Shown here piece after piece: positions 43,191-54,036 of a stretch of 64,000 nucleotides of DNA. The DNA lies in NCBI GenBank assembly GCA_905178155.1, contig CAJINV010000003.1:2375065-2439064 (forward strand). Direction: 5' to 3'. Made by a program: the position numbers and the translations under genes. The number at the start of each line of letters is the position of its first letter. Within the stretch, counting starts at the first letter, position 1. Origin of the DNA: Amoebophrya sp. A120. Its lineage: Eukaryota; Sar; Dinophyceae; Syndiniales; Amoebophryaceae. The notes under the pieces are model-generated. The model saw only the letters and a program-made list of their open reading frames with translations. It had not been told where the DNA came from and searched no databases.

Positions 43191-44576
43191 GCGCGGGAGA
43201 TGCCGCGCAGGTGCATTTTTGGGGAAATGGTACTGCGAATTCTACATCTTGCTCTTCGATTGATCGCCATTGAAGCTTGTTTGATACGTTTTCCATCATG
43301 CGTTATTTTTCCCGTGTACAATTTTTACTTTTTTTGATCATAACATTTTACACTTCATCATACATACGTTTTACTGATTATCATTCTAGCATCTTCATTG
43401 AACTTCAACTTATTCACATTTTCATTTACATCTTTGACACTTTTTGCATAATTTGTTCTTGCCTTTTATCAGAGCGTAGACACAACGTTGACAATTTTCA
43501 TTCGCGAAGTGTTGAGCCGTCTTCGGGCGGTCTACCTATCTCGGCAGTTATTTCTGTTGCAAATTCGACATGATTTCCCGCTCATTGCGGGGATAGAGAA
43601 GATTCACTATTGAGTTTTTGCAACAACAATTTTGTAAAGGGATCCTCAGCAATATCTAAATTTCACGACCACTTCTACTACCGATACCTCGACGTAAAAA
43701 GCGAACAGCAGCCAACCGCTGCACACAAGGTGAGACGAGCGAGTAAGTACTAGGTCTCACGTTTTTTGCATTTTCATAAGCAGCGTCAGGTTATCTGCAA
43801 ACAAAAACCAAACGATTTTTGCTGAAGCTGAACAACTACTTGGGTCCATTAATTTCATACTCCAAAGCGACTGCAGCAACTGCTAGCTGCGGACCTACCT
43901 GTCGGGTCATTGGTGTTTCCCATTTTCAGATGTGCGCAGTTCGGTCAGTCGAATTTAGCAGTCGTCGGTTTGTTACACTTTGGTTGTGCTTCGAGTTTTC
44001 GGTCGTTCATGGCACTGCTTACGGTCACAGGCTGTTGCTAATTTCGGTTTCATACGTATGATACGTGTCGGATGTTATAATTTTCTCTCTTGGTAGTTCG
44101 TCGTGATCGTGCAGCGGTACGTACTAACACGCTTACGTTAATATGCAGCGTTTTTCGTCCCTCTCGTACTTGCTCGTGACGGTGAAGCTTTTCAACATTT
44201 TTCAATCTTCGGTTACTTCGCCGCATGGCTCTCTGCATTTCAATCTACAATGGAAGCGAATTCTCCCTAAAAATTGACTTGCAGCTTTCCCTTTGAGCTT
44301 GATTCGAAGTATCGGCTACTTAGATGTTTTTTACTGGTGCCAATTTTCATTTTTGCATGCTCGTGGTAGATACCCTCTACTAGAGCTACGTTTTCCAATT
44401 CCTTTTTTACCATTTTACCGTATCGCGTTTTACTGAGTGACCATATTAGGTATGTTTATAGCTTCAGAGAATCATTCAAACACGCTTGCGAAGCAGGCGG
44501 GCTCGTCCACCAGCACCTGATACTAGTGTAGCGACGGTCCTCGTCATCGGCCGCTTGCTCCTCTAGGGTCGTGAAG
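43191..44576. other. Intergenic A+T-rich stretch
   Basis: There are no frames with protein character. The sequence is rich in T runs and near-random A+T. It separates syntaxin copies 1 and 2. Confidence 0.4.
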
Positions 44577-46502
44577 ATGGCGTCGAGATCGAAATTGGGT
44601 GCCTTACGCGAGGCGGCGGGGGTGGACAAGGATGAGCTGATTGGCAACTACATGGAGGGCCTCCGCCAGTCGCAGGGCGCCGGTTTTGGCGGTAGTCAGC
44701 AGCTGGTGACGATGCGGCCCGCGGGCGCGGAGGAAAAGACGCGGATCATGAAACTGCTGCACACCATCGAGAAGGACGTGGAAGAGTTCATTGAAGATCT
44801 AGAGGTGATCTCCCACAACATCGTCGTCCTCGCGAACGAGGTGAAACGGTCGTTTATTACAATGAAAAATGCCCTCACTCCAGAACTTGGCAGCATTTGT
44901 ATTGCAAACCTTTCCAATGGCAACATTCCCCGTCTTGCAAATGTCAGCATCACAAATTTTCCATGCTGAATAGCTCAAACCTGTGCTGCAAAGGAGCCCA
45001 CCAGCAGCCGGGTCTGTCATGCAAAAGACACCTTTCCCTTGCGCACCTAGATTCTGCATCAGAAAGGCTCGCAGTCCTTTCATGCAAGACAGAAAGCTTT
45101 CATATGGAAACTTTGCATGAGAAACTGTTGCAAATTCTGAAAGGGAGCATTTTTCATTGTAATATCCTTCACGAAGGAGGACGAGGTGTCCAAAGTGCGG
45201 GAGTTTCAGGTCAACATGGACCAGGGGAAGAACTATTGCGCCAAGGTGAAAAACTGCCTCGCCGACCTGGAGAAGCTGCAGGACCAGAAAAACAAAGCCA
45301 GCCAAGCGATGACCAAAAGGGAGCGCGAGTACTGCCAGTCCGTGCTCGGAACCTCGACCTCCAAATTCCAAGCCGCCGTCAAAGAACTACTCGCCGCGCA
45401 AAACACCTTCGAGAAGGAGGCGAAGCACAGGTATTTCATAGCACGTTTGTCTTTCGATTCCTGGAGGGTCGTAGTTGAGAAGTCTGGGAGGGGGCCTTGC
45501 AGATTCAGGAGGCTTTCCGTCCCGATTTACAGAATTTTCAAAGACGATGAAGAGATCAGTAGATATTATGAGAAACTTATTTTCGGTACCCCGTGTGGTC
45601 AACTGGCATCTTGAAGCTGCATTGAAAATTTGGTAAACAATGATCGTCTTCCATTCATCGCGACATTTACATTTTGAATACATTTACGCTGCCTGTTGTA
45701 GGTGCATGATCATGATGCATTTTGCTGTATTTCAATATGCCTTCCTCAAAATAACAGGATGAAGCTTGCGTTAAGCACTTTATACCCGGATGCGTCGATG
45801 GACGAGGTCGCGACGCTTGTGGAGAGCGACAATACGGCTTTGTTGCAGACCGTGATGCGGAAGAGGAGCGACGCCAGCGACGACCAAGCGATGCAAGAGC
45901 AGCTGATGCTGCTGCAGGAGCAGTCCGACGCCATGCTGGAGCTGGAGAAGTCTGTTCTGGAGTTGAACGACCTGTTTTTCTACCTCTCTTCGCTCGTGGA
46001 GCAGCAGGCGCGATCTCTGCAGTCGATCGAGGATAATGTCAACAAGACCGACCAATTCGTGGGCGAGGGCGTGCAGCGCTTGGCCCTGGCAGAGAAACAC
46101 CAGGCGAGCTACGACTGGAAGCGGAAGTGGTTGCAGACGGGGCTGATGATCTTGTGCTGCTTCGGCATCTGCATCGGCTTGGGTTTCATCCTGATGTACT
46201 GCCAGCCGGTCTACGACTGCGTCTACGGCACCGCGGAAGCCGGCGTCGACGGAGCCACGTCCGCCGTCTCTGGGAGCGGGGGCGAAGGAGCGAAGAAAGA
46301 GAGTTCTTTTCAAGAAGTGCTCGCTCACCAGGAGGTGGTTGCGGCTCCCGCAAAAGTAGAGGTGGAGCCGCATGTAGAGGTACTTGATGCCCCCGTCGCG
46401 CCGTACGTCGAACCACCTTCCATATCGCACCGCGGGGGGTACCTCTCGGTCGTGCGGTCGCGTGCCTCCTTGCTACGCCAACGAGCAGTGAAGATGGTTT
46501 GA
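44577..46502 (+). CDS. Syntaxin-type Qa-SNARE, tandem copy 2, with one introner
   Basis: Exons 44577-44854, 45170-45430 and 45758-46502 give 427 aa. The start (MASRSKLGALREAAGVD) is close to copy 1 (MASKLKKLRAAAGVN). The helical N-terminal region contains EKDVEEFIEDLEVISHNIVV. The SNARE motif reads LELEKSVLELNDLFFYLSSL followed by VEQQARSLQSIEDNV, with the conserved Gln. The anchor is MILCCFGICIGLGFILMY, and a tail of more than 100 residues follows, which is unusual for syntaxins. Intron 1 is introner 8, at a place where neither sister gene has an intron; intron 2 is GT-AG and also absent from copy 1. So intron positions differ between all three tandem copies. Confidence 0.9.
44855..45164. 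mobile_element. Introner 8 (family B) with TSD TCGTT/TCCTT
   Basis: The left end TATTACAATGAAAAATGC and right end GCATTTTTCATTGTAATA are exact inverted complements. The flanking repeats at 44850-44854 and 45165-45169 differ at one synonymous base (TCG or TCC, Ser). Excision gives CGG TCG TTC ACG AAG GAG in frame. The interior (GAACTTGGCAGCATTTGTATTGC onwards, shortened here) matches introners 12 and 14. Confidence 0.94.
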
Positions 46503-47905
46503 GTTCCTCGAGAAGAAATATTTGGAAAATAGCCATCATTGCCGCAGGTGAATTTTTAAGTGCGTCATCGACATCGATGCAAAAATGCAGCACTAAATTT
46601 CATCGTCCACCTCCTCCTTCTCAGGTTAGAGCATCGATTGAGAACATGACTCAAAAATACAAGTTATCGAGTTCTATGCGTACGCACTGAAGAACGCAGT
46701 CCAAAAAATCATACTTATGTTGTCACTACAGAACGGATAGGTATCTGGTACTTTTTTGCCGAACAGCAGCACGAGAACCTGGCGCGACCATGTGAATTTC
46801 ACCCCCCCGGTACGCTGCCACGGAAATTCGCTACCTAAGAAAATATATTTACAACATGCGGTTATTCATCGTATCTATTCTTTTATTCCCCAGACCACGT
46901 TTTCACACAGCTTTCTGCTATTATTAAGGAAGAGCTCGTACTGTAATTCAATCGACGGCTTCTCGTCGATGTCTTCATGAACTGGCTGTCTACTTCACGA
47001 GATGCTCCCGGCGAACGCTGCAAGCGAACATCTCGCGGTTTCACACTCAGACGCAAAATGCCTTTGGAAAAATATAAACACAGCGCGGCCATCACCGCCG
47101 CATCTATGGTGCACTGCAAATTTTCCTGCGGTCTCGAGGTGCGGCATTCGCTTGTGCTTTCATTCCGGCGGCACATTTTCGTTTTTCATTTTCTCGGTAG
47201 TACTTGTTTATGAAGACGCTATTAATATATCGTTCTCGGTATAGAGTAGAAGCCGCAAGCGCAGCGATCGGTTTGCGGTGCATTCCATGACGCTGTGCCA
47301 GCGTGTATATCGGTCATTCCGTGTGAGCATGCTTTTCTTTCGTTCGGTCGAGGCCTCTTCGTTCAGAATCTATCAGAACTCTGTACGTAACACCCTCGTC
47401 GGTTGAACAAACACTCTTGAGGACAAGCACAAACGTGTCCACTTTTTGCAGTGAATCGGTTTTGCTGGTCGTTCATCCGCACCTGTATCTCTTTTCGTCC
47501 ACTCATCGTCCGTTGCAGCAGTGCGCACTTCGTCGGAAGCAACTCCCACGAAAAGTGTGGAATACGATTTTAATACAGGCGTGCGTTTTCCCCCAACAGT
47601 AGTATTTCCCCCTTGTAATTTTGTCATATTTCGCTTTGTGAGTTTGTAAATTATGGAGCTGTTGATTAGCCTGCGTGGTCGGCGCCGTAAGAAGTATCGG
47701 GCAAGCGACGTAGGCTGATCCAATTTTCAGTTTTTTACCATTTAAAGAGACCCCCAGATTTTTATCATTTCCCAGTTTTTTCATCCCAAAAACCTTACTA
47801 TAACTTTTTCCCCAACTACAACATCTTCGCAAAAATCGTATTTATCTCCGACAGCACTCGAGTAAAAGTTTCTCTACTGTACTAAAAGCTCCCTCCTGCG
47901 GAACG
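46503..47905. other. Intergenic stretch between syntaxin copies 2 and 3
   Basis: Short frames only, with no domain or splice-compatible chain recognised. Confidence 0.4.
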
Positions 47906-49264
47906 ATGAGCACCCGGGATTCCAACCAGAAGGTGCGGGACCGCAAGGGGTCGCAGCGCAAAAGCCAGCGCGGAGGCGGCGGCAAGGACGGGACTACCGC
48001 GAAAAACAGCGGCGGCAAACCGAGTGGCGGGGGCGGGGGTGCGAGTTGGGAACAACAACAAGCCCCCAACTGGGACGCGCAGCTGGCCGCGGCGGAGAAG
48101 ACCAACAGCAACCCCTACAGCAACAGCGCCATCATGGAGGTGCTCCACAACATCGGGGAGAATCTGAAGGAGCACTTGCAGGACCTGGAGGTGGTGACCC
48201 AGAACATGCACGTGCTGGCCGCCGACATCAAGGACGCGCGCGACCAGAACGAACTGAACGCGACACTGAAGCGGATGCACGAGCAGAACGAGATGTCGCG
48301 GAAGTACGCGCAACGGGTGAAATCCGCCGTGCAGGACCTGCAGGACCTGCTCGACAAGCGGCGGTCCGCCCTGACCAAAACGGAGGCGGACTTTGGGGAC
48401 CGCGCGCTGAAGGAGCACTCGCGCCGGTTCCACGCCGCCATCAAGAACATGCTGTCGGCCCAGCATGCGTTCGACGAGGTAACCACGAAGAAGGTGGAGC
48501 AGCACATGCACCAGATGTACCCGCAGGCCAGCCCGTCGGACGTGCAACGGATGGTGCAGGAGCGCCGGCAGAAGGACCAACAGCAGCTCCAGAACCCGAT
48601 GGCGGACGTGGAGGTGGCACGCCAGGAGCTGGACCAGCTGGACGAGGAGGCCCAGGCGCTGTTTGAGCTGGAGGCGGCCATCAAGGAGACGGACGATATG
48701 ATGTTCTACATCAACGCGCTCGTTGAGGAACAGGCGGAGCAGATCATCGACATCGAGGACATGGTGTACGGCGCGCAGGCCTTTGTCGGTGCCGGCGTGG
48801 AACAGCTCGATGAATCGGAGGGCTATTTCAACAGGTACATCTCTGTTCTTGTTGTTCTTTTTCCTAGTTTTGATTTGCCTGTGTGCGTTCTTACCGCGCG
48901 TGTGTTTTTGATGTTTCCATCAAAACAATGGCAGCTTTGAGTTGGAAATTGACCTTGAACCACACGACCTGTGGTGGTGCAATTCTATTGACTGGTACCC
49001 AAAGAAATCTTTTTCTTTTGTTAATACTACAGCTACATGATCAAGAAGATTTGTCTGTCCTGCTGTTTCTGGTGCGGGCTTATCGCCGCGGTGGTTGTGG
49101 GTATCATTTTGTTGGTCATTTTTTGCGGCAACGGCGGCGGGGCGACGGAGGTGCATCTGGTTCAGAGTGCGGCGTCTTTTGTCGAAGAGAAGCACACCGC
49201 CGTTCGGCACGGGCTGCACAACTCCCACGGTCGCAGGACCTCCGCTTGGCTGTCCACCTTGTGA
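47906..49264 (+). CDS. Syntaxin-type Qa-SNARE, tandem copy 3 (divergent)
   Basis: Exons 47906-48834 and 49033-49264 give 386 aa. The N-terminus is Gly/Lys/Ser/Gln-rich for about 70 residues, unlike the two sisters. The helical region (IMEVLHNIGENLKEHLQDLE) aligns with IMKVMADIEKDLIEYLEDLD of copy 1. The SNARE motif is FELEAAIKETDDMMFYINAL then VEEQAEQIIDIEDMV, with the zero-layer Gln. The anchor is LSCCFWCGLIAAVVVGIILL, followed by a tail of about 45 residues. Only one intron is present and it is GT-AG, placed between the SNARE motif and the anchor. Most diverged of the three, so probably the oldest split. Confidence 0.9.
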
Positions 49265-50207
49265 AAAAACGAGCAGATCACGGCGTTTCCGTACTGAGAC
49301 TGACGCTCCGTAAAAAATTCCTTTATTGGAACGAATGTTTTCAGGAGGAAGTTGTTGTGGAGGAGTTTGAAGTGCGAACCGCTGAAAGGTCTCGCCGTTT
49401 GATGTTATTGCCGCTTTCGACAAGCGCCATGGAAATTTTGTTGGAGAAAGCTTGCTTCTATCAGAGGAGTTTGACACATTTTTACGACACAAACAAAAAT
49501 CACATCAGCAGTTGTGTACTAGTTGTAAAGAGATCTACTTTTTCGCAGGTGCCATTTTTACCAAAGAATTTCTAGAATTATCATTACTTTTCAAATCGTT
49601 TCCAGTACCGAAGTTGACGCAAATCTTGTTTAGCTTGCGAGTTGGAGGTGGTCTCGCAGTAACGAACCAAATTAAAGACGGATCGGATTCGGAGGTTCAA
49701 GACATTTTGTCACAACTCGGCGCTATAGTTGGTCGAAAAAATCTGACCGACTTTGGCAGCTGTAAGTAGGAGGTAATGCTTCTGTATCTTTTCCACAATT
49801 GATTCGATTCGAACACATTTCTTTTTTCTCTGTATCTCTACATGTTCTTCTACCAGCGAGCTCTACCTTGACTTCTACAACTTTTCTTTACAGTAACGAA
49901 CTTAACATGTGCTGCACAACCTGCTTTCTCTAAAATTAAACTATTACAGACGTACTTTCTGAGATCTTTCAAGTATAATACCGAAGGCAGTCGACAAAAG
50001 AATTTAGTAAAACGCTGGCCGCACAAGTGCTCTTTGGGATTTCGATTTGTGGTGTTCGACATGATTCGATGTGTTGCTGGATGTTGATCATGAGGTAATT
50101 AAAGGGCGCTCAGGTTCTGTGCCACCACGGCGAATAGCACGTTGCAAAAATTCTGCACAACCCTATCGTTCACAGAAAAGCAATTCAGCAAAAATTTGCG
50201 ATAGACA
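49265..50207. other. Intergenic stretch with a weak frame at 49452-49769
   Basis: The 105-codon frame has a moderately protein-like composition (ending ILSQLGAIVGRKNLTDFGSC) but no known domain and no upstream exon that fits. It could be a degenerate or very small gene; I leave it uncalled. Confidence 0.3.
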
Positions 50208-51167
50208 ATGATGGAACAGCAGGAGCAGGCCACCGAGACCTTCGAGGACGAGGTAATCCGGAGCGTGGTCCGCCAGATCCGCAGCGCTTTGAAGATTCCG
50301 ACGGACATTCTGGAAAGCCGGTGGCGACAGCACCTCGCTGCGGAGTCTGAGGAGCGACATGACGTCCCAGGCACGAGTAGCGGCTCTTCAGCAGCGCACG
50401 ATCGCGGACCACCAGGAGGCCCACCTCTATTGCCCAGAAAGAAGGAGCAGCTGCAACCGTGGGAGATGTTTTCAGCCAAAGCAAGGGCGCTACAATCACG
50501 ACGACCCGCAGAGTCGGAGAAAGATGCAAAGGAAGGTGCTCGGAACGATCCTACAACGGGGCGTGTAGCGCACAAGCAGGGCAGCGCGGCACAAGCTAGC
50601 AAGCCTGCGACATCCTCGGGGGCCGCAAACAAGAGAAAGCGGTCCGACTCTTCTTCGTCCGAAGACGAACTTCTAGAGGACGACGACCTCGAGGAAGTCG
50701 TTGGGGCTGCGACAAACAAAAGCGTAAAGGAACCACCTCAGCTCGACGGCCAAACGGAGGGGTCAAGGGAAAATTTCTCGCCAGGGGACAACTACCAGGC
50801 CGATTTGGCCGTAAGTGCGGCTGCTTTTTTCGACGGCGAAGATGATCTTGCCGTCCCTGCCATTGTCGGTGCCGGCAGCGCCCTCGGCTCAACGAACGGC
50901 ATAGACCGGCTCGACGAAATGCCTGCTGCGTTGCTTCCTTTTGGTTCAAACGCCAGCAGTAGAGATCATTTAGGGAAGGGCGGCCTCCTCGCTCCTGGGC
51001 CGCCTCAATCGCTGCAAAAGCCGGAGAATTTCGTCGTGGGCCGGGGGAGCCTTGAGCGAAGGGACAAGACGAAGTGGCACGTGCGGCTCGAGACCGGTTT
51101 TATTTCCCTCCAAAACGGTCAGCGCGAACTTCTCTTCAAAGAAGGAGAGGCGAAGCTGCATTTCTGA
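50208..51167 (+). CDS. GTF2A1: TFIIA large (alpha/beta) subunit
   Basis: The gene is intronless and encodes 319 aa. The N-terminal helix pair (FEDEVIRSVVRQIRSALKIP then ILESRWRQHL) matches the four-helix-bundle segment of TOA1/TFIIA-alpha. A long Ser/Lys/Asp-rich linker includes an acidic cluster (SSSSEDELLEDDDLEE). The C-terminus matches TFIIA-beta: TKWHVRLETGFISLQNGQRE then LLFKEGEAKLHF, corresponding to the K-W-x-x-x-L-K-x-G-I-x-x-x-N-G-R-x-Y-x-F pattern that packs on TBP and DNA. TFIIA stabilises TBP at promoters of RNA polymerase II. Dinoflagellates use a divergent TBP-like factor, so the partner may differ from animals. The similarity is in the two conserved ends only, as is normal for this family. 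Confidence 0.8.
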   Translation: MMEQQEQATETFEDEVIRSVVRQIRSALKIPTDILESRWRQHLAAESEERHDVPGTSSGSSAAHDRGPPGGPPLLPRKKEQLQPWEMFSAKARALQSRRPAESEKDAKEGARNDPTTGRVAHKQGSAAQASKPATSSGAANKRKRSDSSSSEDELLEDDDLEEVVGAATNKSVKEPPQLDGQTEGSRENFSPGDNYQADLAVSAAAFFDGEDDLAVPAIVGAGSALGSTNGIDRLDEMPAALLPFGSNASSRDHLGKGGLLAPGPPQSLQKPENFVVGRGSLERRDKTKWHVRLETGFISLQNGQRELLFKEGEAKLHF

Positions 51168-51590
51168 ATCAGACGACAACCTTTGATAAGCCTGTTTTTA
51201 TTCTGCATCATCAACGAGTGAAAAAACTAGAATTTTTTTGCGCGAGAAACGCTTATTCTCTGTGTTGCCTGAAGACGGAAGTAGTACGAATGTTCTTTCT
51301 TCCAAGATGCTAGAGCTCTAGCAAAAGAAATGCGACTTTAGTTGTTTTCAAACTTGAAACTTTCCACGGAAATAAGCGCGGCGCACAACGAAAGACCTGT
51401 GGGCGGACAACAGTCGTGCCCACGAGTGATCCGTGTCGAGCGAGAGAGATTTTGCTGCTTCAGTGAGAGCATATGGAGGACTTGTTGTAAATGACAGTGT
51501 TGTCTTTCTCTTTGCACCGGCAACATACTTCATACGAGGAAAGTGCAACAAGAATTTGTAAGATTTGTATCGGTTTGAGGAAATAGAATT
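51168..51590. other. Short intergenic stretch, nothing recognised
   Basis: No frame or repeat of note is present; it contains the presumed end of the TFIIA transcript and the start of the phosphatase transcript. Confidence 0.4.
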
Positions 51591-53128
51591 ATGGCGGTGG
51601 AGGTGCCCGCCGCGCTGCAGCCTGCACTGCAGCAGGTTCAGAAGTCTCTGGAGCCTCTTTACGAATTCGGAAGAAGTACGGCCTCCAATGTGGAAAAGCG
51701 TGCCAAGGAAAATCCTCTGCAAGCGCTTGCCGTCACTGCAAGCGGGGGCATCGTGACCGGATACTTGCTCAGTATTTTCATCGCGCTTTTTTGTTTGTAG
51801 CTTGATTGATGGACGTGGAAAATCTGATGCGAAGATGAATTTCATCACATTAACATAGGTCGGCTCGCAGCAGTTGCCTTTTCGCGAAAAACGGCGGCCA
51901 AAAAGGGCAAGGGATCCGGTGGAAAAACAAGGGTGTACTTTTTGAGGCACGGGGAGTCCACGAACAATGTGCGAACAGAGGAAGCTTTTCGTGAACCCGA
52001 TCCCGGTCTAACCACGCTCGGCACACAGCAGTCCGCAAACATTGGCAATTATCTGTAAGCAAATCGATAATTGTGTTTCTCGGATTTCTTCCTTCGAAAC
52101 GTATTGGTTGACTCGGCCATGCTCCAGTGAAGACATAAGTGTCCACAGACAACATGATCCAGTGAAGACATAAGTGTCCACATTCAAAATGCAGGTCTAA
52201 ACTCGCTTCGTACTACAACTTCAAGCAAGTGTTTGTGTCACCCATGAAGAAAACCCTCGCGACAGCGTCCACTTTGACCAGCTTCCTTGCAGCAACACCA
52301 GCAACTGCATCGATCCATTGCGAGGTAGTACATACGTCCTTACACCTAGTTGTGAAAGGAATTATGTACGATGTTGCGAATGGATAAAGAAAAGGGTATC
52401 CACAGCAATTGTGCAAAGAGATACACTGAGGATTGGTTAGTATACTTCTTCGATCTGCGAGAAGTCAAATAATACGCCACTAAAAGTACGTTTTCAACAC
52501 ACCAAATAAAGGCACACCCACTGATTTACGAGTTTGGAGGGCTCTTCGACGAGAAGTACGGAGCAAGCAAGGGGTTGACAAGAGCGGAAATGCGCGCGAT
52601 CGCGCCCCAAGTGAAGTTACCGGAGGACGCGGATAAGAAGCTCGCGTTTCCATTCCCAGGCGATGACAGCGACGGCTGGTATGAACGCAACGCGAAAGAG
52701 AGCAACGCAGATTACCTCAAGAGGGTCAGTCAAGTGGCAGACTGGCTCTGGTCGCTCGACCAAGCAACCTTGGTATTGCATCTTCGACGAGACTTCTTAT
52801 CGGTTGTTTTGTGCAGATGTTGCTTCTTGCCTTCATTTTTTTTTTCAGAAGGATGGAAAAAGTCGTGGGAATGAAATTTTATACTTCACAGCTGGTGACG
52901 CACGGGAAGTTTCTCGACACCCTATTGAAAGTGCTGCTGCGAGTACCGAGCGCGTTGGAAGCCGATTCCCCCTGCATTTTCCTCCATGGCGGCTGCGCTT
53001 TCTCCTGTGTAGAATTGGACCACGACACGGGCAAGGTTGGGGTCATGTACCTGAATCAACCTATCGTCTCCGAGTCCCGTTTGCGCACCGGGCACAAAAT
53101 CGCGGGCTTCTCCCTGAAGCAGTGGTAA
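51591..53128 (+). CDS. Membrane-anchored histidine phosphatase (phosphoglycerate-mutase-like)
   Basis: Exons 51591-51771, 51859-52054, 52195-52324, 52512-52772 and 52892-53128 are in phase at GT-AG sites and give 334 aa. A hydrophobic segment at about residues 46-72 (ASGGIVTGYLLSRLAAVAF) precedes a basic stretch and the catalytic RHG motif (VYFLRHGESTNN). Family features follow: LTTLGTQQSANIGNYL, VFVSPMKKTLATA, and the second catalytic His in LLVTHGKFLDTLLKVLL. The superfamily includes phosphoglycerate mutases, 2,6-bisphosphatases and broad phosphatases; the substrate cannot be told. The last acceptor at 52892 was chosen over a T-rich one at 52849 because only it keeps the frame and brings LLVTHG into line with the preceding helix. 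The anchor suggests attachment to a membrane. Confidence 0.82.
52123..52182 (+). repeat. Duplicated 24-bp segment inside an intron
   Basis: CCAGTGAAGACATAAGTGTC plus CACA occurs at 52123-52146 and again at 52159-52182, a 36-bp period, just before the exon at 52195. It is a short tandem duplication with no evident role. Confidence 0.8.
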
Positions 53129-53340
53129 TGGGTGAAAGGTCGAGGAAACCTGCAAGAAACTTCACCTCGGTCGTGGGAACAACGGTCAACGCGCTAGAAA
53201 TAAATAAGCTCTCTGATGTAGTAACTATCTTGTTCATCCAACTCGATGGAATTATCGTGCCCGTATTTCTTTCGTTTTAACTACGCAATTCAATACACAA
53301 ATCAGAGCTGCTCCACTACAAGCTCAATGTCTAGCTGAAG

Positions 53341-53789
53341 ATGAAAAAACTAAAGTCAAAAGGAAAGGTGAAGATGGTGTCAGCGTCGGATTACCAAGTC
53401 GTCGAGAAAGAACGCACCAGTTGAACCGTTTTATGTACCTAAAGCAAAATCTACGTGAGCAGTGCATGTCTTAATCTTACTTTCAGATCAATCACGAGCG
53501 ACGCTCGGGAATACAGACAAATTTCTAGAAATGCAGGAAGTCGCTACATTGGACTTGAATGATATTACCATGAAATGTAACAAATGATTTATCCCCATGA
53601 TGGCTGCTGGACTCCTTGCAAAAGTCAACGAAAGTCACATTTTGGTAGGAGACGCAAGCAAGGAACACGACCTTCTTCGGGAGTAAGTTCGCGCCATCAA
53701 TATTTGAGGTTGATGACATCAGGGCTAATCTGTTGGAAAGGGTTGCAGGAATGCTGCATTTTGTTTGTGGAGCATTTTGGGGCAGATAA
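53341..53789 (+). CDS. Candidate small protein in four exons
   Basis: Exons 53341-53419, 53487-53576, 53625-53682 and 53723-53789 join in phase and give 97 aa. The product starts with a basic stretch (MKKLKSKGKVKM) and continues into a helical sequence (ATLGNTDKFLEMQEVATLDL, then ILVGDASKEHDLLREANLLE). The last donor is GTAAGT, a strong match; the first donor is GTTGAA, a weak one, and intron 2 is only 48 bp. The heptad-like Leu spacing suggests a helical protein, but I recognise no family. If the last intron is not used the protein ends after LLRE. The case rests on four compatible phases and protein-like composition alone. Confidence 0.35.
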
Positions 53790-54036
53790 GATGCGAGCAT
53801 TTACTACTGTTCGAACAAGGTGGGGTCCGAGAGATGGATTCGGGGGCTTTGCTGTTTTTTTCTGGCGGAGGCCAATCGATGCATATTTGCTTTTCTGGGA
53901 GCGAGAGTTGTAGTACAGAGGTCGACATTGAATTTTTAGCAAGATATCTGCAATTAGAGTATACTCACTCGTAGTCTACTTTGCCGCTGCAAGCACGTTC
54001 AGAAAAATCTTCACAACCATAAAGAACCCCGCTACC

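Noticed and set aside
52849-52891. Acceptor after the T-run at 52848 for the last phosphatase exon
   Set aside because: It shifts the frame and destroys the second catalytic His motif; the acceptor at 52890-52891 keeps both.
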